From positions 81,364,365 through 81,428,364 of the forward strand of contig OZ026622.1 in assembly GCA_964020975.1 (NCBI GenBank): a stretch of DNA of 64,000 nucleotides, in the 5' to 3' direction. Numbering within the stretch: the stretch's first letter is position 1; each line of letters starts with the position of its first letter. Shown piece by piece: positions 12,058 through 23,096 of this stretch. The position numbers and the translations under genes are program-made. The notes below the pieces were generated by a model. That model worked only from the letters and a program-made list of their open reading frames with translations, ran no database searches and was not told the DNA's origin. This stretch comes from Hermodice carunculata (lineage: Eukaryota > Annelida > Polychaeta > Eunicida > Amphinomidae).

Positions 12058-13151
12058 AACTTGCTCAACTTGTTTAGACCAAAAGTTAGATCCGAAAGCT
12101 CCTCCGAAGTATATTCAAGTTGAAAATAAGCATCCTGATGCCATTCAAAATTTTGTACAGGAAATGAACAACACGAATATAATGCAGGTTCTTGACCATG
12201 ACTTACAACATGACCCGAATCACAACTATGATCAGCTTGAAAGTATTATACAACGTTGCAAGAATAAAAATCTTCATGTCAAAACTGTTCGCTACAACAA
12301 ATTTAAACACAAACTGTCCCCTTGGATAACCAATGGCATCCTAAGTTCAATTAAATTCCGTGACAAGTAAAATGTGCCAATCCTAGTTCCCAGTCATTTC
12401 TCACTATTAAGCAAAATCTGAAAGCTTATAACAAAATACTTGACAAATCTATTCAACGTCAGAAACAACAGCACTACCATTCGATACTCGAAAATGTAAA
12501 AAACAATTAAAAAAAACATGGGACGTCATTTGCACAACTCTGAATATGAATAAACGTAAAACAGATTTCCCTTCTTTATTCATGATAGAAAATAAAAAAG
12601 AATCTAACAAAAACGAAATAGCTGAACGTTTTAATTCGTTTTCCACAAATATTGGCCCAAAATTGGCCGCTAAAATAAACCAACAAAATTTACCCTATTT
12701 TACAACATATCTAACCCACCAGTGGGAAGCTTCTTTTACCTTCACCAGTATCTGTACTTCACATGTTTTAGCGATCCTGAATAGATTCAAGCCTAAAACT
12801 AGCACAGGACATGATCAACTGTCAATGAAGCTTATCAAGAGAATCGGTTCCTCATTAGCCGATGCCCTATCTCTAATAACAAATCAGTCTCTGAAAACAG
12901 ACATTTTTCCTAGCAAACTAAAAGGCGCTAAAGCGTTACCAATACATAAAAAAATGATCAAAAAGTCCTGAATGTCTATAGGCCAATTTCTGTTCTCCCG
13001 GCCCTGTCCAAAGCTCTTGAAAAAGTGGTATATCATCAAGTTTAAGACTATTTTACACAGCATAACATTTTCTATAACAGCCAACATGGTTTTAAAAAGC
13101 TTCAGAGCACCAAAACTGCCTCCCTAGAATTAATTGATGCATTATTTAAAC
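12058..13151 (+). pseudogene. LINE A copy 2, RT N-terminal half
   Basis: Contains MNNTNIMQVLDHDLQHDP, WITNGILSSIKFRDK, then after frame changes FSTNIGPKLAAKIN, KPKTSTGHDQLSMKLIK, PSKLKGAKALPIHKK and a broken SQHGFKKLQSTKTAS block. These align in order with copy 1 at 2290-3350. Stops and shifts are present in at least three places. Confidence 0.8.
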
Positions 13152-13603
13152 ATCTACTTATATGGATGATGATCATTGTTGAGATGGTGGTTGCAAGTAG
13201 TACCTTTTTAAATACTGAATTTTATAGACATTTTCAACAAGTTAAGAACCTCCGCTTACAAATTCTTTGATGTGATGCAAATTTTGGTCCCTTTTCATAA
13301 ATTGTATGGTCCTGTATGTGCATGAATGATACAACTGTTCAAGCCAATTTACTGAAATAGGCCTATAATTTCAAACAAAACTTTTTGCATTCTGTCATGT
13401 GAAAACTAGATAAGGTTTTTTTCCCCCTATGGACCTTTGCACTTACGTTTTGGTCTCTTTTGGGTAAATACGAACTATATATGTTTCAGCTATACATACC
13501 AAGGAACATTGCCTTTGGTCGGAATTGACTTGGATTTGTTTCATTAGGACTACGGTTTGGATATGGTAATCACACTGTCTAATTTGACTCCGGTGAAATA
13601 CCC
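13152..13603. mobile_element. Unclassified insertion inside LINE A copy 2
   Basis: Sequence with no RT similarity that splits two adjoining RT blocks which are contiguous in copy 1 (at 3365-3410). Its 13519-13578 part is the reverse complement of 5251-5310 (57 of 60 identical). No coding potential; likely a non-autonomous element. Exact ends and target-site duplication were not resolved. Confidence 0.65.
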
Positions 13604-14772
13604 ATTACTATATTTTTAGACTTACCTAAAGCCTTTGATACCTTACATCATGATATCCTTCTCTAAAAGCTAAATTATTATGGTATCTCTGGCACTTCTC
13701 TTAAATGGTTTGAAAGTTATTTTACAAACAGATCTCAACATGTTCAACTAAATGATGCTTGCTCTAAACTTCTGCCTATTACTACTGGCATGCCCCAAGG
13801 TTCGATTCTAGGACCACTTCTTTTTATTATATATATAAATGACTTATATCTGGCTGCCCCTAAATTTGCATCAACTTTATATGCCGATGATATCACACTT
13901 ATTAATTCACTTTGTACCTTTAACTAAAAACCCAAACCTAATACTGAAGACGTTTCGAACAACATAAATTCTGAACTTGATAAAGTACATAAGTGGCTTG
14001 CAGCAAACAGACTCTTAACATATCAAAAACTAAATATATGCTATTTTCTTTTCCTCAACGAAAGTTAGAATTAAACATAAATCTTATAATTGTTGACACA
14101 TATTCAGAAAGGACGAATGAATTGGACTTCTTAGGACTAATTATAAATGAAAACTTAAACTGGAATGCCCACATTAATAAAATTCTAAATAAAACTTCTA
14201 GAGCTATTGCTATACTTAAACGACTACGTAAGTTGTTACCTACAAATACTCTTCTGCTCATATACAATTCTCCTTTATTACCCCATATTAGTTATTCTAT
14301 ACTTGCCTGGGGTTTTACTTGTGACCGTGTTCTTAACCTGCAAAGAACTGCTATTCGATTACTATGTCACACACACTTCTACGCACACACAGAACCGTTA
14401 TTCAAAAAATTAAATGTTTTAAGGGTTTCTGACCTTTTCAAACAAAAAGCTCTCAACTTTTATTATCGATACTGTAAAAATGAACTTACTGGCTATTTTC
14501 GTGATATGTTCGCTACCTTACCCACCACTCACCAGTATTCTACAAGACATAGAGATTTTGCACAGTACGCTACTCCACAACATATTACAGCTGAAAAGTG
14601 CATTAGATATGAAATTCCTAAATTACTAACTAGTACACCTTCACTCATCACAGACAAAATTAATACACATTCTTATTCTGGATTCTCACAATATATCAAG
14701 GTATTCTCAATAAATCAATACTCTGAAACCTGCAACATCGTCAACTGTTTTGTCTGCCACTATCAACGATAA
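13604..14772 (+). pseudogene. LINE A copy 2, RT catalytic and C-terminal half
   Basis: Starts at the catalytic block (ACCTAAAGCCTTTGATAC, LPKAFDTLHHDILL). It then shows TGMPQGSILGPLLFIIYIND and STLYADDITLIN, with the catalytic Asp pair near 13885. After a stop, a long frame from 13993 gives LNISKTKYMLFSFPQRK, NELDFLGLIINENLNWNAHI, ISYSILAWGFTCDRVLNLQR, THFYAHTEPLFKKLNVLRV and a C terminus ending in NCFVCHYQR. This thumb/C-terminal pattern (FLG ... LNWxxHI ... Y.ILAWG) is typical of CR1/Jockey-like LINEs. The frame from 13993 to 14772 is uninterrupted (about 259 codons), unusual for an otherwise broken copy. Confidence 0.85.
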
Positions 14773-14786
14773 CTGTTACTCATTCC

Positions 14787-14787
<1 letters not shown>

Positions 14788-14876
<89 letters not shown>

Positions 14877-14893
14877 TATCATTATTATGATTA

Positions 14894-14936
<43 letters not shown>

Positions 14937-14960
14937 CTTATTTATTTTTATTTATTTCTT
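14788..14960. repeat. (ATT)n passing into (TTTA)n
   Basis: About 40 ATT units (to ~14909), then TTTA units. It abuts the 3' end of LINE A copy 2 and probably began as the element's 3' tail. Confidence 0.9.
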
Positions 14961-15109
14961 TTTCTACTAATCACAATCTTGTTAAAACTTGTCATTATTT
15001 TCAATTAAAATCAGGTGTAACTTACCAATCAAACTACACATACACAGGTGGCCACAGTGATAGCAGATGTTTACATCCTTAGATGGGTCATCCTGACTAT
15101 GTGTTTGCA

Positions 15110-15117
15110 TATATATT

Positions 15118-15203
<86 letters not shown>
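15110..15203. repeat. (TA)n microsatellite at the 5' edge of PLE copy 1
   Basis: Nearly pure TA tract ending directly at the truncated PLE. Confidence 0.95.
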
Positions 15204-15206
<3 letters not shown>

Positions 15207-16402
15207 GTAATTTGATTGATGCACATAAAGATGAGATGAAAAGGAATTTTAATATCAAAATTTCTGAAGAGGACTCCTCTATTCCACTTTTGTTCTGGAT
15301 ACCCAAATTACATAAAAACCCTTTTAAATCTAGATTCATAGCTGGTGCTTCAAAATGTACTATAAAGCAATTATCAAAAGAAGTAACATTGTGTTTGACT
15401 GCAATTCGGAATCATTTTCGTAAATACTGTAATGCAATTTCTAGAAACTGTGAAATAAATTGTTTTTGGAGTATTAACAATTCTTCCGAGTTTGTATCTA
15501 AAATCAAAGATGTAAAGGCAAATAATATCAAATGTTTTGATTTTTCTACACTGTACACAAATCTACCCATAGATGAAGTCAAAAGTGCACTTTCAGAATT
15601 AATTAGCAAAATGTTGAAACATAATGGTAAACCATACATAAATATTAATTCATATACAAAGAAAGCATACTGGTCACACAATAAATATTCAAAAAGTAAC
15701 GTTAAATCTTACACTGTTGAAACTTAGATAGATGCTATAAAATTTCTCTTGGATAATACTTTTGTTCAATGCGGACCACTGGTTTTTCAACAAATAAAAG
15801 GCATTCCAATGGGTAGCAACTGCTCCCCTTTACTGGCAGATTTATATTTAACCTGGCTAGAATTTAAGTACATGAATAAATTGATGAAAAAGGACTTTCA
15901 AATGGCTACAAAATTATCAAATAACGCAAGATATATTGATGACATTGCTTGTGTAAATGTACAAAATTTCAGTGAAATTGCTAAAGAAATTTACCGAAAA
16001 GATATCCCTTTGGAGGGTAACAATTCAGATGGTTTCAGAGATGTGTTTTTGGACTTGGATATTCAGGTCACTAATGACAGGTTTTGTATTAAAGACTATC
16101 ACAAAATAGATGAGTTTAACTTTGAAGTAGTTAATTATCCTTTCCCGGAGAGTAATATTTCCGATACTATTGGATATAATACATTTTTGTCACAAATTTT
16201 GAGATTTGGTCGTATTTGTTCTAAATTTCAGGACTTTGCATCAAGAACCAAATTTATTTACAATAAACTTGAGTCAAGAGGATTCAAAGGTGTACTTTTG
16301 ATCAAATATTTCTACAAATTTTGCTGTAAATATCCCGAGATGGTTAGAAAGTTTGGCTTCAATAATTTTAGAGATTTTAGACTTGCCTGTTTTGCTACTT
16401 AA
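15207..16402 (+). pseudogene. PLE copy 1 reverse transcriptase (partial, broken)
   Basis: Equivalent to the C-terminal ~400 residues of the copy 2 protein, from NLIDAHKDEMKRN to the shared end RDFRLACFAT. The catalytic RYIDDI motif and the first palm aspartate (CFDFSTLYT) are both present. The frame carries about one interruption and lacks the N terminus, so it is not expected to be active. Penelope-type RTs prime at staggered or telomere-like ends and form a group near telomerase; that is family knowledge. Confidence in the PLE assignment rests on the YTNLP, GIPMG and YIDD spacing. Confidence 0.75.
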
Positions 16403-16900
16403 TTTCATCTTTTGACACCATTATGTTTAAACATTCACCTTTCGGACATTTTAGGCTAGCTTGTTTTCTGTTAGGTAAACCCCCAGGGGCTACAGGTAGC
16501 AAGAAGCGGCCTACGACAGTTACAAGCTTGCCTAATTGTACTTGATATCTGGTTAATATTTTCATTGAATTCTTTTGACATAAATACAAAAGACTTCCAT
16601 TCTTTTCTGACTTGCCCTATAATTCTACTGTTAACATCCAAAGATTATTAGAAAGTCTGGCTACAATAATCTACAGTTTTTAGACTTGTCTGTTTTGCTA
16701 CTTAACTTTATCTTTTGGCATCTTTCTGTTTTAATATTCACTATCAGACATTTTAGGCTTATATGTTTTCTGTTAGGTAAACCCCCAGGGGCTACAGGTA
16801 GCAAGAAGCGGCCTACGACAGTTGCATGTTTGCCTAATTGTACTTAAAATCCTGTTAAGAAAAATTGTTTTGATAGCATGTTTTTGGCATAAATGCTAAT
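16345..16900 (+). repeat. PLE copy 1: two-unit 302-bp tandem repeat spanning the RT end and 3' UTR
   Basis: Unit 1 starts within the last RT codons (TTAGAAAGTTTGGCTTCAAT at about 16343), unit 2 near 16650. Unit 2 keeps a diverged, non-coding copy of the RT terminus. Most of the two units differ by about 15-25%, yet 60 bases (16462-16521 and 16764-16823) are identical. The same arrangement occurs in PLE copy 2. Confidence 0.85.
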
Positions 16901-17485
16901 GACTTCCATTCTTTTCTGACATGCCTAAATGCACATTTACTTACTATTAAAAAATTACTCAAAATTGACAGTATTTTCTCAAGTGTCAAAAACCTGACAC
17001 AGTAAGTTGACACATTGACTCAGGGTTGGCAGTTAAATAGAGCTTAATTGTTTGAGGAGTAGGTGTCATCACGGAGTTTGTTTTACATCTCTGGTACAGG
17101 ATGTACATTGTTGCAGTCCTTGTTAGGATTTTCCTTGGTCTGTACAGGTGGTCTAGCTGCAATTGTTTATTTTACAATCACTGGGACTGAATATAATGCC
17201 CCAGCTTGTTTCCACTTAAGTTAAACATTGGCGGATGGTTTAACTAGGAAAAGCTGTCCAGCTAGAAAGGGTACATTTTGGTTCAGGGGTAAGTCTAATT
17301 GTTCTTATCTGAACCTGTACTATGAAAATTTGATAATTATGGTTTGTTTGACAGGTAATCTTCTTTGATATGAAGCTCTGCATTTACAAGCAAAACTTCA
17401 CATATTTAGCTAATTCATCAATTGCCACGTTCATATTTATTCATTATTATGTGGGTTGTCTTTGCTGAATATTTAGCTTAGGCAA

Positions 17486-17585
17486 GGAGCCGCTACTCAG
17501 AGAGACGTGTACGGGTAAAAGGCTCCGAAACATGTTGAGTAGTTACCCGCTGAAGACCCTTTAATTTATTTGGGCTGATACAGCC
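17486..17585 (+). ncRNA. Candidate structured RNA in PLE copy 1 3' region
   Basis: Four perfect or near-perfect helices interlock: GGAGCC 17486-17491 with GGCTCC 17521-17526; CTACTCA 17493-17499 with TGAGTAG 17536-17542; ACGTGT 17505-17510 with ACATGT 17530-17535 (one G-U pair); CGGGTAA 17512-17518 with TTACCCG 17543-17549. The second and third nest as a hairpin, while the first and fourth pair its loop to both flanks, giving a double pseudoknot. CTGAAGA (17550-17556) and GAAAC (17527-17531) resemble hammerhead boxes known in PLEs, but the order does not make a canonical hammerhead. A further GGCTG/CAGCC hairpin follows at 17573-17585. Identical in PLE copy 2 at 43447-43510. Confidence 0.5.
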
Positions 17586-17752
17586 TATGTCAAAATTTTA
17601 CAGAGGAACGTGTGCAATATAGACAATAGTAATTCCATATATATACAGGTTAGACAGGGACAGGTTAGCTTATGGAGAGTAAAGAGTTCGAACTGCGGAA
17701 TAGGATATTGACTACTAGGAAGTGGTTCTGGGCAAAAAGACACAAATACAAA

Positions 17753-18404
17753 TATATATATCCTGTAATTTTGATAAAATCGATTTTGTACACTTCTTTC
17801 TTTTGTAGTATGTAATACCATATACCTGATATTTGTATCTGCTGTTCTTATGTATAAGTATATATATGTCTAATAGATAGATGTGAATCCTGAATCCTCA
17901 AACATGAACAATACTTTTTGCAGAGCTTGCTCAGACTGTGATAAAATATGGTCATTGGTGAATTAAAGATATATATATTGGCAAATTTTGCTTAAAAGAA
18001 ATAAAAGTAGAAAACAGCTGACCAACTTTTGTGACATTGATATTTTTGTAGGTCATCAGATTATTTTGTTTACAAATGTGCAGCTAAACATCTTTATTTT
18101 TGCCAAAGGAAAAGTTTTTCCTTTGCACGGTTCATAAGCTAGAGCAAAATTAATATTTTTTCATATTTCTATTATTTTGGTGGTCACAGTGTAAATGTGG
18201 TCTCAATTTGTAAGGCTATCTGGTAAGATTGAATGTGGTTCCATCTACAGTATTAAAGAGAATGTTTCAAATTACGTTTGTGCAAATTTTCATGCTTTTA
18301 TCGCTATTTAACAATTTCGCCGAGCCCACCAGAGAATACTTGATATATGGTTTGGCCTCAGCGAATTTTAAGAGTATATCATTTTATCCAATTATTCAAA
18401 AACG
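17753..18404. other. No recognised feature
   Basis: AT-rich flank between PLE copy 1 and repeat X. Starts with a short TATATATA. Confidence 0.4.
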
Positions 18405-20395
18405 TAAGGTACTTTCAGACCTGTATACACTATCGGAGCAACATTCTCCACTAAGCTATAACTTTGACTCAGTGGGAGCTTTTGGCTCCTGTACCCAGTG
18501 CTGCTACTTGAATCATAGCCAGGGGGCGACTTCAGTGTCTGATACAATAGCCCTATTCTGGGGGCCACCATCTGCAACAACTGGTAACTTCACGGCAGTC
18601 CCTTTATATATTTTACATTACATTCATTTGACAAATTAACATTTCGTTAACACCGATCTCACATATAATTTGGATACCACCTCTACAAAATATCCAGTCG
18701 AGACTAACCCAGGGACTTGGTGGCCATTTTGGAAATTGTGGATTCCGCAGCCAATGGTTTGTAAATGAGAATAGTTTTTGGACAATCTTGGGGATTTATA
18801 ATGTGTGAAATCAAAAGTGTATTTTTTGAAAATGTTTCAGAGCATCAATAATGATATGATATATGCTGTGGCCCTGATTTGCTTTGATATCCAAATCATA
18901 TGAATTTTTGTGCGACTGTCCCACAGTGCATTGTGCTATGTTCAAAATGGCAATCAGCAACACCTGCCAACTCAAGGAATCGTGTCAAATTTGGATTTGT
19001 AACTGACGATGATTACTGCTTCAGACGCAACTGAGGTGGCAGATAAAAGTTAAAAAGATTTGTCAAGTTTTTAAAGACTTTAACGACCATTTGCCCTGGT
19101 ATCTTGAAGAACGGACAGTTGGAACTCAGCGAAATATTGTCATATCCACTAACGTATGATAAGCCGCTTATCAGCTGCCTATTGTCATAGAAATGAGCGG
19201 GCTGTCTGAAAATACGTTCCACATCGCATTTATTTTTATGTAAACTTGGTCATTTTTATCTTCAATAACCCATGTGCAAGTATACAAGAACAATGGCTTT
19301 ATTGGCCTGTTAAAAGCTGAATACACATGTCACGTCCCAATGGTCTTGCCTGATGTCCTGCAAGGGTGTGGGTATTTTACAAAGATATACAAATACACTA
19401 GGAATATGTATATTTTCCCTAAAAACTGCCCACAGAAACCAGGGATAGACTTTGTATGAAAAATGTTGAAAAGAAAGTTCTTCAGTCACACTTAGTGCTT
19501 TACATACTTAAATTATGAAATGCCCAGTCAATAGTGGAATACTTACTTTATTCAAATTATCAAAGGTTTTTCTATTGTTCTTCATGTTCACTCATGCATT
19601 TCACGCACATACACTATTGTATCGATATGATCGATCACAAAATCAGGAAATGACTCTGAATGCAGTGTCATAATGCTAAATTCTTCTACAGAATAAAATT
19701 TGGAGATATTTTGATGATTGTGACTGGGTTTGGGTTATAGTGTTGTGTTTTGGCTAATGTTCAGCTTACATTGAATGGGTATCCACAAATGCTAACAGGT
19801 AAATTCACCGAGCAATGCCGGCTTGCAACTAAGATCCCCGGATGTGTGGATCCAAGAATAAAGATAATGATCACTGAACAACCAGTGCTATGCAGCTATG
19901 CGGTTTCCCAGGCCTACGTTAACCCTCGAGACAAGTTTTAAAAAGGCTGTGTTTGAGTTGGCTTTACACCAAAATAACGGCACGCGGTGGCCCCTTTCTC
20001 GATAAAATCTTTCAACCGGGGCTATGCTGGCCCACGTTAAACTCCCAGACAAGCTGAAATAAAATGCTCTGTTTGGATTGACTTTACTGCAAAATAACGG
20101 CACAGGACGGCTACTTTCTCGATAATATCTTTCAGCCACTGTCGATCAAGTTTTATTACGCAAGGGTGACGTGAAATTCTTTTATGTTACATAAAATGTA
20201 TTTAAGGTCGGGCCTTTTCAGTAGTCTCAGTCGGGTTACCTGAACTTTACATATATTTTTGTTACGCCTTAGGTAACTTGGACATTTGTTAAAACTTGTT
20301 CAAAATTTATGTTTTTTCCCCTTTCAAACATTACATCCTTTGACATCAGTTTAATTTGTTACATGGCCACCGCCGGATGCACTTGTATTTAATTC
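18405..20395 (+). repeat. Dispersed repeat X, copy 1 (with ~0.7-kb insertion and internal duplication)
   Basis: Matches the reverse complement of 32810-33990 in colinear blocks: 18405-18650 (e.g. AGACCTGTAT, GGCTCCTGT.CCAGTGCTGC), 18660-19050 (TGTGGATTCCGCAGCCAATG, GTCCCACAGTGCATTGTGC), and 19790-20395 (AAAATAACGGCAC, TTTCTCGATAAAATCTTTCA, ACCGCCGGATGCACTTGTA-like). About 700 bp between roughly 19060 and 19770 has no counterpart in copy 2. A ~120-bp segment is duplicated in tandem at about 19905-20020 and 20021-20145. Identity is around 70-80% by eye, so it is old. No coding potential; class unknown. Confidence 0.75.
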
Positions 20396-22130
20396 AAAAT
20401 TGAATAATTCATTTTAGAGAAATATTCATGTGAAAGGGACATTTCAGAGCAGATAGTGCCAATAAGGAAGATTCAAAGGTTAACACGGTGCATTTACAGC
20501 TATGTTAACACTGATAGTATTTGGTTATTTTCTTCAGATTATCTTGGGACTAGACCTAATTAATTGGGCATATGATACACAATATATATGTCTATTTAAA
20601 GGTCCCCAAAGCTCAAAATAAGCAATTTTATTCACAACTGGTTGGATTTTCGCATTTGACCCAGTATACAAGCCGGGTCAGGGCTTCCTGCTTGAAGGTC
20701 ATATACGGGCTGTCTTGTAAAAACACTTACAGTGCTAGGGTTCTGCCTCATACCCCTCAATTTTGTTCCTTTGAATCTCTCAACGTAAAATAGGAAAAAT
20801 GGTTTGTGAGTTGATTTGTCCAGGTTATGTGGAATGTCAGTAACGCCTGAACGCTTGGTTGATGCATTGCATACAGGCGCCATCTATTGGCTGAACGTAA
20901 TCAAACAAACGACCAATTCATTGCAGGCTTTGCGTGGAGAATTTATTGTTAGAAAATTAGGCTGTGTATAGCTCTTTTATGTTTTAACGAAAGTGCTGAC
21001 GAGAACCTGATCCAAGTCCGTATTGCATGGCTAAGAAATTTAGGTAGACTCTGATGTGTAAAATATGTTAGTTTTAATTTTTGTGAACTATCAGGAGTAA
21101 CGAATTTTATGTCTTTTCTGTCCATTGAACGTATGTTAATTGTCTCTAAAACCATAAGGCTGGAATGATTTAATGAGACGACCTATACCATCTGTATTAT
21201 TTTCCACCAGGGTACCTTTCAAGTTACACTTTATCTGCAAATCATGCAAAATGTGTTGAAATGGAATATGTACATAAAGGGTGTCAAACTTTTTGAAAGT
21301 AAAGTATGTAATAAAATATTAGATAAGGAGCAAAACCCTTTCAACGAAAAGTCGTGTGACACTTATGGACTAATATTTACCCGCTTAGCAATGTGTCGAT
21401 GAGAACAGACAGGTGGCTCATAAACTGATACCCCGTCACATTAAAAGACTAAGACATACACTGCACTCTGCATACTCTTGCGCTTAAGAAGCTGTTTGCC
21501 ATCATTAATGGACATGTTGGCTTTGTTTTATACTTCCCTTCAAACCTGAGTGACTATATTGTCCAAAACGAAAAGTTGACAATATTTGAAGTCACCGGTT
21601 TTTGTCAACCAGTTCGAGTGAATAAGTACGAGGAACTTTCTAATTTTCATCCTTACTATCAACAAATGTTTCCTCTGCCCTTGAGTTGCACTGAGCAAAT
21701 GATTTAGCGCCATATAACAGTGACCCTTTCTTACAAAGTCATATAAATTGGCTTTTTAGAAGAAAATGCATAAAATCGTGTCCGTTTGAGGCGGACAAAA
21801 GTATTTTAATGAAAGCGATAGCCATGAGCCCACCTTATAAAGCATGTCACCCAATATGATAAATAAATAAGATAAAGGTAATTGTGTGCTCATTCTAATC
21901 TCGTTGAGGGTTTCCAGCGTATTAACCTCTATAATGAGCAATTTGTAACACTTCATGTCGCATAAGATCTTTATGAGCATTCACTCTCGAAAAGTAAAAT
22001 TGTCCGTTGCCTTCTAAAGCTCCAATTATCCATGCAGAATTTTGGGCAGTGTCGATGTTCAGTTAAGATCATATTCAGACATAGAACTAATCATGCAAGT
22101 CGGTAAGAAGTTTAAAATAAGGCCGAACTG
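20396..22130. other. No recognised feature
   Basis: No gene or repeat pairing seen; short open frames have no recognisable similarity. Confidence 0.35.
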
Positions 22131-22528
22131 TTTGATTTTTCTTTATTTCATTATTTTCGTTGGGGGTGGGGTGACTTTTTGCGTTTTTCACTATTTTCAA
22201 CTTCTTCCATAACTTTTCAAACATTGTGTTCAAACTTAGTAAAACTGTACCTTGTGAAAAAGGTCAAACGAAGTCGTTCGTTCACCAAGTGGTAATGATC
22301 TTGATCCCTGATATTTCACGATTTTTTTTCAAGTTGGGCACATGTCAGTTTCTGCATATATTCCTATTGATTGCAGTGTAAGTCAATTGGCAGTGGATAT
22401 TCATATTTCCGATTTCTCCTGAACTTTTGGTCAGATCCAGATGAAACTCATCGGGATGTACCTTGGGTGGGTCTCAAGTACATTTCCTTGGATGATCACA
22501 CTCCATTGACTTTTAAATTTCTTGTGAT

Positions 22529-22542
22529 GGGGGGGGGGGGGG
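22529..22542. repeat. Poly-G tract (14 G)
   Basis: A run of 14 G inside a repeat R unit. Other R copies also have a poly-G run at the same place (about 50448-50457 and 62500-62510). Confidence 0.9.
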
Positions 22543-23096
22543 CGTTTTAGGCAAAATCTTCAAAAATCTTCTTTAAAGCCGCTTGACATTTCGCTAGGCT
22601 CATTAACCTAACCTTTTTCATTAGGTGGTATCGTGTTTTTTTAACGAATCTTTGTGTATGTTAATTTTTGTTCAACCACCGCACTGCTGCACTGCGTGTT
22701 AGATTCTCTTCAAACGTAATGGGAATGTACCTGGACCCGATCTCGACAAAGTTTGTTCACTACATGGTGCTGCTGACATTTTCTAACTATTTAACGAATT
22801 GTCGAGTTTAGTAATTATTGGTAAGAGTATGTGTACATATGAGTATTGTTACTTGCAAATATCGGCAAATATGACATATTTGTTTATATCTCGGTAATGG
22901 TGATCCAAGGTCCATGGTTACAGTGACGACGGTCTTAGAGACAGGTGACCTTGATATCATTCGAAAGGTCACATGACAACATCAGTCTGTGAATCCATGG
23001 TCAGCTGGACATGGAATGGTCGCAGTCCTGTTGTTTTGGTTTGGTTTGGGTTTTTTTGTGGGAGGGGGCGGAGAGGTTTTGTTTGGTTTGGAGGTA

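Larger units (their letters stand above)
12058..14787 (+). mobile_element. LINE family A, copy 2, 5' truncated, split by an insertion
   Basis: Begins within the endonuclease end (TCLDQKLDPKAPPKYIQVE, equivalent to about 2280 in copy 1) and runs to a normal ORF2 stop at 14772, followed directly by (ATT)n. A 0.45-kb foreign segment (about 13152-13603) interrupts it before the catalytic block. Several frame breaks are present. The 3' half (from about 13604) is better preserved than copy 1 and supplies the family's C terminus. Confidence 0.85.
15205..17752 (+). mobile_element. Penelope-like element (PLE), copy 1, 5' truncated
   Basis: About 2.5 kb, roughly 97% identical by eye to PLE copy 2 (40910-43713), from the homologous point near 15207 to a shared 3' terminus ending GACACAAATACAA. 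The RT part carries WIPKLHKNPFKSRFIAG, FSTLYTNLP, GIPMGSNCSPLLADLY and RYIDDI. No GIY-YIG endonuclease is visible downstream of the RT; in some PLE groups it lies upstream, which is missing here. The RT frame has about one break. The 5' edge is in (TA)n, and short TA sequence also follows the 3' end. Its 3' region has a 302-bp tandem repeat and a strongly paired segment. Confidence 0.8.

Noticed and set aside
17486-17585. Canonical hammerhead ribozyme in the PLE
   Set aside because: GAAAC and CTGAAGA boxes exist but in the wrong order, and the position after the CTACTC helix reads AGAGAGA rather than CTGANGA, so I describe only a structured RNA candidate.
18229-18639. 136-codon open frame as a host gene
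   Set aside because: Much of it overlaps repeat X, and the matching region at 33.8 kb is not open; no domain recognised.
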